NCBI RefSeq assembly: GCF_029946145.1
Contig: NZ_JAQSDY010000021.1
Coordinates: 62,001-126,000, forward strand
From: Brevundimonas sp.
GTDB lineage: Bacteria > Pseudomonadota > Alphaproteobacteria > Caulobacterales > Caulobacteraceae
Direction: 5' to 3'
Length of the DNA: 64,000 nt
The translations under genes were made by a program, and so were the position numbers. The notes below the pieces were generated by a model. It was not told the origin of the DNA, did not search any database, and saw only the letters and a program-made list of their open reading frames with translations. Shown piece after piece: positions 58,014-64,000 of the stretch. The stretch's first letter is position 1; each line of letters starts with the position of its first letter.

Positions 58014-58559
58014 ATGGCCCTATCGCCCCACCTCCCTGCTCCGCCATTCTCCCGGTTGTCCATCATCATGCACTGGCTGATGCTGGCGCTTCTGGCGGCC
58101 GTCTACGCCTGTATCGAGCTCCGGGAGTTCTATCCGCGCGGCAGTGACGTCCGCGAGGGGTTGAAGACGTGGCATTTCATGCTCGGTCTCTCGGTTTTCG
58201 TCCTGGTCTGGGTTCGCCTGGCCGCCCGGGCGCTTTCACCACGAGGACCCGCTCCCCGGACCTGGTCAGGCGCCCTGGCCATGATCGTGCACGTCGCCCT
58301 CTATATGCTCATGATCGCAATGCCCGTCCTGGGCTGGTTGCTGCTGAGCGCTGAAGGCGACGCCGTTCCCTTCTTCGGCCTCGTTCTTCCTCCGCTGGTG
58401 GCCCCTGATGCCGCGCTCGCCGAACGGATCGAGGATCTGCACACCACGGTCGGCGCCGCGGGCTACTGGCTGATCGGCTTCCACGCCGCCGCGGCCCTCT
58501 TCCACCACTATGTGCTCAGGGACCCGACCCTGCGTCGCATGGCGCCGGGTCTTCCCTGA
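58014..58559 (+). CDS. Cytochrome b561 family membrane protein
   Basis: Four-helix dihaem cytochrome of the bacterial b561 type, likely a quinol-superoxide or electron-shuttle protein. The 181-residue product has four hydrophobic segments. Candidate haem His residues are in SIIMHWLMLAL, KTWHFMLGLS, LHTTVGAAGYWLIGFHAAAA and FHHYVLRD. ATG 58014 gives family length; ATG 57975 is an alternative without a better leader. Confidence 0.88.
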   Translation: MALSPHLPAPPFSRLSIIMHWLMLALLAAVYACIELREFYPRGSDVREGLKTWHFMLGLSVFVLVWVRLAARALSPRGPAPRTWSGALAMIVHVALYMLMIAMPVLGWLLLSAEGDAVPFFGLVLPPLVAPDAALAERIEDLHTTVGAAGYWLIGFHAAAALFHHYVLRDPTLRRMAPGLP

Positions 58560-58614
58560 TGGGGACGATCGCGTCTCGCCGGCGTAGTCTGCGCTACTGG
58601 TCTGGAGTTATTCT

Positions 58615-59316
58615 GTGAGTCGTCTCGCCCTGCATCCCGAACGTCATCTGGTCTCACGCATCGGCTGGCTGCGAGCCGCCGTCCTGGGCGCCAACGACGG
58701 GCTGGTGTCGACCGCCAGCCTGGTCATCGGTGTCGCGGCGGCCGAGGCGACGCGCGGCGGAATCCTGATCGCCGGCGTCGCCGGCCTCGTCGCCGGGGCG
58801 ATGTCGATGGCGGCGGGGGAATATGTCTCCGTCAGCTCCCAATCGGATACCGAAAAGGCCGATCTCGCCCGCGAGACCGCCGAGCTGGCGGGGGACCGCG
58901 AGTCCGAGGTGACCGAACTGGCCGGCATCTATGCGGCGCGCGGCGTCGACCCGGTTCTGTCGCGGCAGGTGGCGATCCAGTTGATGGAGAAGGACGCGCT
59001 CGGGGCCCATGCGCGGGACGAGCTCGGCATTTCCGAGATCACGACGGCGCGGCCGGTGCAGGCGGCGCTGACCTCGGCCCTGACGTTCGCGCTCGGCGCC
59101 CTTCTGCCCCTGATTCTGGTGATACTCGCGCCGCTGTCAGGCCTGATCATCTGGGTCGGCGTAACGGCCCTGGCGGGACTGGTGGGGCTGGGCGCGCTGG
59201 GCGCCCTGGCCGGAGGCGCCAACGTAGGCCGTTCCGTCCTGCGGGTCGCCTTCTGGGGCGTCATCGCCATGGCCGCGACCGCGGGCATTGGCCGGCTGTT
59301 TGGAACGGTGGTCTAG
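58615..59316 (+). CDS. VIT1/CCC1 family metal transporter
   Basis: Predicted iron/manganese transporter of the inner membrane. The 233-residue product has LRAAVLGANDGLVSTASLVIG and AGLVAGAMSMAAGEYVSVSSQ, the family hallmarks. A cytoplasmic metal-binding helical hairpin (about residues 80-130, ERESE-type acidic stretch) and three further membrane segments follow. GTG 58615 has GGAG 8 bp before it. No ferritin-like domain is fused. Confidence 0.92.
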   Translation: MSRLALHPERHLVSRIGWLRAAVLGANDGLVSTASLVIGVAAAEATRGGILIAGVAGLVAGAMSMAAGEYVSVSSQSDTEKADLARETAELAGDRESEVTELAGIYAARGVDPVLSRQVAIQLMEKDALGAHARDELGISEITTARPVQAALTSALTFALGALLPLILVILAPLSGLIIWVGVTALAGLVGLGALGALAGGANVGRSVLRVAFWGVIAMAATAGIGRLFGTVV

Positions 59317-59396
59317 ATGCGTCCGCTCCGCACCATCCGCCGCCCGGCCCGAAACCGTCACAGCTCCACCGTCCCATCCGCCCACGGAGACGTGAA

Positions 59397-60029
59397 ATGA
59401 CCCCGACGCCGGCGCCTCCCCTGCAGCTCGCCACAATCCAGAAGCTGCGGAAGGTCGCGATCGCCATCGCCCTCATCGGGCTGCTGGCTCTGTCTGTCGT
59501 CAGCCAATCCATCGGCGGGATCGATGGCGGTTGGCACGAGTTCGTGGAGACTGTCGGCCTGGCGGCGATCATTCTCTCGATCGTCGGCCGCGCCTGGTGC
59601 ACCCTGTATATCGGGGGACGGAAAAAGGCGGAAATCGTCGACCGGGGCCCCTATTCGATCAGTCGCAATCCGCTCTACGTCTTCAGTTTCATCGGGGCGT
59701 TCGGAATGGGCGCCCAGAGCGGGAGCGCGGTCATCGCCGCTGCTTTCGTGGTGGCGGCGATCCTGGTGTTCCACCTTACGGTGCGGCGGGAGGAAGCCTT
59801 CCTGCTCCGGGAATTCGGCCCGGGCTATGCCGACTATGTCGCCCGCACGCCCCGATTCTGGCCTCGCTTCTCTCAGTGGCGCGACGCGGATGAACTGACC
59901 ATCCGCCCCTCCCTTTTCCTCCTCACCATCCGGGACGGCCTCGTGTTTCTGCTGGCGATCCCGCTGTTCGAGCTGATTGATGCGGGCCAGGCGATGCATT
60001 GGGTGAAGGTCGCGGCTCACCTCTACTAG
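59397..60029 (+). CDS. Isoprenylcysteine methyltransferase-like membrane protein
   Basis: A 210-residue polytopic protein of the ICMT/PEMT superfamily. Four to five hydrophobic segments surround DRGPYSISRNPLYVFSF (the RxPxY SAM-site segment) and REFGPGYADYVARTPRFWP near the C-terminal side. It is an S-adenosylmethionine-dependent methyltransferase by fold; substrate unknown. ATG 59397 follows GGAG. Confidence 0.87.
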   Translation: MTPTPAPPLQLATIQKLRKVAIAIALIGLLALSVVSQSIGGIDGGWHEFVETVGLAAIILSIVGRAWCTLYIGGRKKAEIVDRGPYSISRNPLYVFSFIGAFGMGAQSGSAVIAAAFVVAAILVFHLTVRREEAFLLREFGPGYADYVARTPRFWPRFSQWRDADELTIRPSLFLLTIRDGLVFLLAIPLFELIDAGQAMHWVKVAAHLY

Positions 60030-60643
60030 GTCCGGTCCCGACAACTCCCCATCCCGCCTTCCTGCGGCTTGCCCCCAGGGGTGACGGATGGCCGCCAGGC
60101 CGCATGCCGCTCACAATGCTGCGAATTCCAGCTGAACAAGCCAGATTCTCCATGTTAATATGTTGATATTTATACGTTTATTTTGAAAAGCAGCGTCATT
60201 TCGTAGCCGCAGGAAGGGCCCGTGCGACACTCCTCTCCGTCCCGTCGCGGGGGAGGCGCAAAGGCCTTGCGATCTTTGGCGGCGGGATGTGGAGAAGCGG
60301 GGGCCCGGTTCCGGTTCGTCTTCGTCATCCCGGACTTGATCCGGGAGCAGGACGAGCGACGCCCGGGGTCTGATAACCAAACGGACGTCAGGGACGAGGG
60401 GGATACTCGTCCGGTCCGGGGACCGTGTCGCAAGCACGGCCCGCCCGCCGGAGGCGCTGCGGTAAGGCGATAAGACCGCCACCCGACGCAAGCTTCCGAC
60501 CAATCTCCGCGCGGAGCGTCCGGCCTGTGGCCGAAACGGTTCTGCCCTTTTTTGCACCGGGCTCCGGTCCGGCGCTCCGCACGCCTCCCGCCCCCCGCGC
60601 CGTCCGGCGCGGGGTCATTTCCGCATGCCCGATTGGAGGACCC
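60030..60643. other. 614-bp noncoding gap with an AT-rich patch and hairpins
   Basis: No convincing gene. It contains a strongly A/T-rich patch (about 60148-60187, including GTTAATATGTTGATATTTAT) unlike anything else in the window. A short palindrome CCCGGACTTGATCCGGG lies at 60329-60345. A perfect hairpin CCCCGCGCC-GTCC-GGCGCGGGG (60593-60614) stands 30 bp before the next gene, and a run of six T at 60548-60553. Open frames on both strands look like GC-rich shadows. Confidence 0.6.
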
Positions 60644-60901
60644 ATGCCACGCCGCCGCCCGCCCCGCCCCTATCGACCGAAACCGACCGAGGCCGACCTC
60701 GAGCGCCAGCGCCTCGTGCAGGCCGAACAGTGGCGCCACGCCGTAAACTGCGCGTGGACCCAAATGGTGGTCGAGGAATCCTGGCGGCTGGTCGGCCTCG
60801 AAGGCTTGCGCGCCTGCGGCCGGGCAGAGTTCGAACGCGGCGCGCGCTCCCTGATCGATCAGGGTCTGACGCCGCCGCCGAACTGGGAAAGGTTGATCTA
60901 G
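60644..60901 (+). CDS. Small hypothetical protein
   Basis: Unrecognised 85-residue soluble protein. It has a basic Pro/Arg N-terminus (PRRRPPRPYRPKPTEAD), an aromatic helical middle (EQWRHAVNCAWTQMVVEESW) and the end LTPPPNWERLI. ATG 60644 has GGAGGA 6 bp upstream, a strong ribosome-binding site. Its stop overlaps the end of the convergent amidase gene by 4 bases. Confidence 0.7.
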   Translation: MPRRRPPRPYRPKPTEADLERQRLVQAEQWRHAVNCAWTQMVVEESWRLVGLEGLRACGRAEFERGARSLIDQGLTPPPNWERLI

Positions 60902-62121
60902 GGCTGACCGGCCGCCCCGTTCGACGCCATCTGCAGCGTGCCCGCGGGCTCGCGGAAATAGCGGTCGATGCCCTCGGCCACGGCGCGCATCAGGCGGCGG
61001 CGGGCGCGATTGTCGGTCAGCAGCCGCTCGTCCTCGGGATTGGTGATAAAGCCCATCTCCAGCAGAACCGCCGGTACGTCGGGCGCCAGCAGCACGGCCA
61101 GGCCGGCGTCGCGGTGGCTGCGGCGCAGCATCGGATGGTCTGCGCCCTCCAGCTCGCCCAGCAGCGTCCGGGCCAGCTGGGCCGAGCGGTTCTGGGTGGC
61201 GCGTTGGGTCATGTCCAGCAGGATGCGGTCCACCGAGGGGTCGCGGCCCGGCAGGTTCAGGCTGCGGTGCCAGTTGTCGCCGCGCGTGAACTCGCGCACC
61301 GCCCGGCCCGCGCCCTGTTCCGACAGCGTATAGACGCTGGCCCCGCGCGTGGCCGGATCGGCCCCCGCGTCGGCGTGCAGCGAAATGAACAGGTCGGCCT
61401 CTGCCTGACGGGCGATGGAAACCCGGCGGTACAGGGCGACATAGGCGTCGCTCTCGCGCGTCAGCCGCACGCGGTAACGGCCCGTGCGCTCCAGCTCCTG
61501 TTTCAGGGCCTGGGCCGCCGCCAGGGTGACGTCGCTCTCGTCCGAGCGGGCGCCGTGGGCGCCGGGGTCGCGGCCGCCGTGGCCGGCGTCAATGAAGATC
61601 AGGGGTCGTTCCGCCGTGCGCACCGGAGCACGCGGCGCGGGCCGTGCCGCGACGCGCGTCGGAGGGCGGCCGGTGGCCTTCAGGTCGATCACATAGCGGT
61701 AGTGGGCGATCCCATCGCCGGGCGGCAGCAGGAAGCGGCGCTCGATCTCGGCGCTGGTGGCCAGGTCCAGCTCGACCCGCGAGGCCACGCCCGCGCCGGC
61801 GACCCGCCAGCCGCGCACCAGTCCCGTGCCCGTACCGTTCAGTCCGCGCTGCGGCGCGACGCCGGCCAGCGACACGACAACCTGACCCTGCTCCCCGGAC
61901 AGGATCACCTGTCCGCGCGAGGTCCGGTCCAGATCGACCACCACCCGTGTGTGCTGGTCGTCACCGCCGAACCGCACGCGCAGCACCTCGCCCATGGCCC
62001 CCGAAGCCAGGCCGCGCCCGGCCGCGAACACGGCGACGCAGAAGACGGCGGCGGCTATCGCCGCCGTCGCCCACTCGCGAACGCGCCATTGCGTCAGGTT
62101 GATACGCGACAGTCCGTGCAT
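60898..62121 (-). CDS. N-acetylmuramoyl-L-alanine amidase (AmiC-like)
   Basis: Zinc amidase that splits septal peptidoglycan. The 407-residue product has an N-terminal export segment (about residues 18-40). An AMIN domain (about 45-150) targets it to the envelope. The amidase_3 domain has FIDAGHGGRDPGAHG (His ligand), ALKQELERTGRYRVRLTRESD, FISLHADAGAD and LLEMGFITNPEDERLL (catalytic Glu). ATG 62121 was chosen. It is divergent from rne, and its 3' end overlaps the small hypothetical gene. Confidence 0.93.
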   Translation of the reverse strand: MHGLSRINLTQWRVREWATAAIAAAVFCVAVFAAGRGLASGAMGEVLRVRFGGDDQHTRVVVDLDRTSRGQVILSGEQGQVVVSLAGVAPQRGLNGTGTGLVRGWRVAGAGVASRVELDLATSAEIERRFLLPPGDGIAHYRYVIDLKATGRPPTRVAARPAPRAPVRTAERPLIFIDAGHGGRDPGAHGARSDESDVTLAAAQALKQELERTGRYRVRLTRESDAYVALYRRVSIARQAEADLFISLHADAGADPATRGASVYTLSEQGAGRAVREFTRGDNWHRSLNLPGRDPSVDRILLDMTQRATQNRSAQLARTLLGELEGADHPMLRRSHRDAGLAVLLAPDVPAVLLEMGFITNPEDERLLTDNRARRRLMRAVAEGIDRYFREPAGTLQMASNGAAGQP

Positions 62122-62560
62122 TTGACGGCAGACCCACCTTCTTGGTTGGGCTCATGATGCCTCATCGTCGTCGCCAACGGGTTAAAGCGGACGCGCCTTT
62201 TAATTCACGGCCGCCATGCCTATGCTTGTCTCGTCCGCGAACGATCGCGTCCCCTGATCATCAGGCCGGACGCGCCCTCCTCGCGGCGTGACTTTCACTG
62301 ATCCGAAAGCCGGCCGGGTTTGCGCTCGCCGGTTTGAAGACGGGACCGGGACGCCCCTCAGACGGCGCGTCCGGCCCCAGGACCGTACTGAACCCCCATG
62401 GGCCTTATCGCCTGCGCTCCCTTCCGGTTTGAAACAACCGACCTCGCCCGCGGCCTTCGCCGCGGCGACGGGATGCCGTCTGCGTTCGCCCCCCATCCCA
62501 TTCGGCGAGCCGCCTGCCCCCTTCGTGGGGATGGCCGAGCGCGCCAGAGAGAAAATTTCC
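62122..62560. promoter_or_regulatory. Long leader between amiC-like gene and rne
   Basis: 439 bp without a convincing gene. It must hold both divergent promoters and a long rne 5' leader. Several G/C-rich inverted segments occur (for example CCTCGCCCGCGGCC...GGCC...GCGG around 62444-62470, and CGCCCCTCAGACGGCGCG). RNase E is commonly autoregulated through its 5' UTR; whether a structured element exists here would need folding and alignment. Confidence 0.4.
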
Positions 62561-64000
62561 ATGCCAAAGACCATGTTGATCGATGCCGCGCATCCCGAGG
62601 AGACCCGGGTCGCTATCGTCGAGGGCCGTCAGGTCGAGGAATTCGACTTTGAATCCCGCGCGAAGCGCCAGCTTCGCGGCAACATCTATCTCGCCAAGGT
62701 CGTTCGCGTAGAGCCCAGCCTGCAGGCTGCGTTCGTGGAATACGGCGGCAACCGCCACGGCTTCCTCGCCTTCAGCGAAATCCACCCGGACTATTATCAG
62801 ATCCCGGTCGCCGACCGCGAGGCCATCATGGCCGAAGCGCATTCGGAAGACGACGAGCACGATGAGCACGCCCGCGAAGGCGACGACGAATCCGAAGGCG
62901 GCATGGCCGAGGAAGAGCGGCTGAAACGTCGCCTGATGCGCCGCTACAAGATCCAGGACGTCATCAAGCGCCGTCAGGTCATGCTGGTCCAGGTCGTCAA
63001 GGACGAACGCGGCGGCAAGGGCGCGGCCCTGACCACCTGGCTGTCGCTGGCCGGCCGCTACTGCGTGTTGATGCCCAACACCGGCAAGGGCGGCGGCATT
63101 TCGCGCAAGATCACCCAGGCCACCGACCGCAAGCGCCTGAAGGCCGCCGCGGCCGCCCTGCACGTGCCCCAGGGCATGGGCCTGATCATCCGCACCGCCG
63201 GCGCAAAACGCACCAAGGCCGAGATCAAGCGCGACTACGAATATCTGCTGCGCCTGTGGGAGACGATCCGCGAAACCACGCTGAAATCGAACGCCCCTTC
63301 CATCATCTATGAGGAAGAAAACCTCGTCCGCCGCGCCGTGCGCGACATGTTCGACAAGGATTTCGACGGCATCCAGGTCGAGGGCGTCGAGGGCTTCAAG
63401 GAGGCCCGCGACTTCATGCGCGTGCTGATGCCTTCGCAGTCGAAGAAGGTGCATCTGTACCAGGGCGCTCGTCCGCTGTTCGCCACCAACGGCATCGAGG
63501 AGATGCTGACCCAGATCCACCAGCCGGTCGTCCCCCTGCCCTCGGGCGGCTATCTGGTCATCAACCAGACCGAGGCCCTGGTCGCCATTGACGTCAACTC
63601 GGGTCGCTCGACCAAGGAACGCAACGTCGAGGCCACCGCCACCAAGACCAATATGGAAGCCGCCGTCGAAGCGGCGCGTCAGCTGCGCCTGCGCGACCTC
63701 GCCGGCCTGATCGTCATCGACTTCATCGACATGGATGAGTCGAAGAACAACCGCACCGTAGAGAAGGTGCTGAAGGATGCGCTGGCCAAGGACCGGGCCC
63801 GCATCCAGATGGGCCGCATCTCGGGCTTCGGCCTCATGGAGATCAGCCGTCAGCGTCGCCGCCTCGGCGTCATCGAGGGCGCGACCGAGGCCTGCCCGCA
63901 TTGCCAGGGCGCCGGACGCGTCCGCTCGGCCGAAAGCGCCGCGCTGATGACGCTGCGCGCCGTGGACATCGAGGCGGGCAAGAACGGCGCGGGCTCGGTG
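62561..64000 (+). CDS. rne: Ribonuclease E (3' end cut by window)
   Basis: Main endoribonuclease of mRNA decay and rRNA/tRNA processing. The visible 480 residues include the N-terminal MLIDAAHPEETRVAIVEGRQ region and an S1 domain (about 36-140). The S1 domain is interrupted by an acidic/charged insert (about 92-125, SEDDEHDEHAREGDDESEGG) typical of alphaproteobacterial RNase E. The 5'-sensor follows, then the DNase-I-like catalytic core with VAIDVNSGR and VIDFIDMDESKN (metal Asp residues) and the Zn-link CPHCQG. ATG 62561 is preferred; ATG 62531 is in frame 10 codons earlier. The C-terminal scaffold is outside the window. Confidence 0.96.
   Translation, partial: MPKTMLIDAAHPEETRVAIVEGRQVEEFDFESRAKRQLRGNIYLAKVVRVEPSLQAAFVEYGGNRHGFLAFSEIHPDYYQIPVADREAIMAEAHSEDDEHDEHAREGDDESEGGMAEEERLKRRLMRRYKIQDVIKRRQVMLVQVVKDERGGKGAALTTWLSLAGRYCVLMPNTGKGGGISRKITQATDRKRLKAAAAALHVPQGMGLIIRTAGAKRTKAEIKRDYEYLLRLWETIRETTLKSNAPSIIYEEENLVRRAVRDMFDKDFDGIQVEGVEGFKEARDFMRVLMPSQSKKVHLYQGARPLFATNGIEEMLTQIHQPVVPLPSGGYLVINQTEALVAIDVNSGRSTKERNVEATATKTNMEAAVEAARQLRLRDLAGLIVIDFIDMDESKNNRTVEKVLKDALAKDRARIQMGRISGFGLMEISRQRRRLGVIEGATEACPHCQGAGRVRSAESAALMTLRAVDIEAGKNGAGSV

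Noticed and set aside
60111..60557. Minus-strand open frame of 148 codons in the 60-kb gap
   Set aside because: No start context, low-complexity Arg/Pro composition and no recognisable family.
62531..62560. Upstream in-frame ATG for rne
   Set aside because: Family N-termini begin at the ATG 62561 position (MxKxMLIDAAH), so the extra ten residues are unlikely.

Overview
The window is a gene-dense, GC-rich (roughly two-thirds G+C) chromosomal segment of an alphaproteobacterium. Gene order and content (uppS-cdsA-dxr-rseP-bamA, a full nuoA-N operon followed by birA-coaX-rnj, an iscR-led suf operon, an M23 peptidase next to a bactofilin, an RNase E with an acidic insert) point to Caulobacteraceae, most likely Brevundimonas. 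That placement is inferred from synteny and protein character, not from a database search. I see no prophage, insertion sequence, CRISPR array or rRNA. The accessory signal consists of short palindromic intergenic repeats and one repeat-flanked GIY-YIG nuclease gene.

Layout. 1-7,111 (minus): envelope and translation operon pyrH-frr-uppS-cdsA-dxr-rseP-bamA (bamA cut by the window). 7,186-10,569 (minus): rnj, coaX, birA. 10,576-27,643 (minus): the 14-subunit NADH:quinone oxidoreductase operon, with five small unrecognised genes translationally coupled inside it and one opposing plus-strand gene splitting it between nuoD and nuoE. 27,921-27,997: tRNA-Asp. 28,156-30,140 (plus): BlaI-type repressor plus M56 membrane peptidase with an exact BlaI-type operator. 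30,285-34,513: a small secreted protein, a DEAD-box helicase, a diguanylate cyclase and a PlsC-type acyltransferase. 34,503-45,372 (minus): one long Fe-S assembly operon, iscR-nifS-sufB-(GIY-YIG)-small membrane protein-sufC-sufD-sufS-sufT-like-sufA-like, running with stop/start overlaps into a MetNIQ methionine importer and a TfoX-like gene. 45,543-52,563: hydrolase-like protein, outer-membrane protein, NamZ-like muramidase, DOMON-like protein, tyrS, bcp, M23 peptidase and bactofilin. 52,693-57,804 (minus): prfB with its programmed frameshift, a class A penicillin-binding protein, ExoX-like exonuclease and a glutathione S-transferase. 58,014-62,121: cytochrome b561, VIT-family transporter, methyltransferase, a small hypothetical protein and an AmiC-like amidase. 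62,561-64,000 (plus): rne, cut by the window.

Most operons use ATGA, GTGA or TGATG overlaps, so translational coupling is the rule. The most unusual region is the suf operon. A cassette of GIY-YIG nuclease plus palindromic repeats sits exactly at the 3' end of sufB. A second, diverged copy of the sufB C-terminal coding tail is left on its far side, still overlapping the start of the next gene. Two further repeats lie in the same operon: one is read in frame at the SufS N-terminus, and one supplies the purine-rich leader before sufD.
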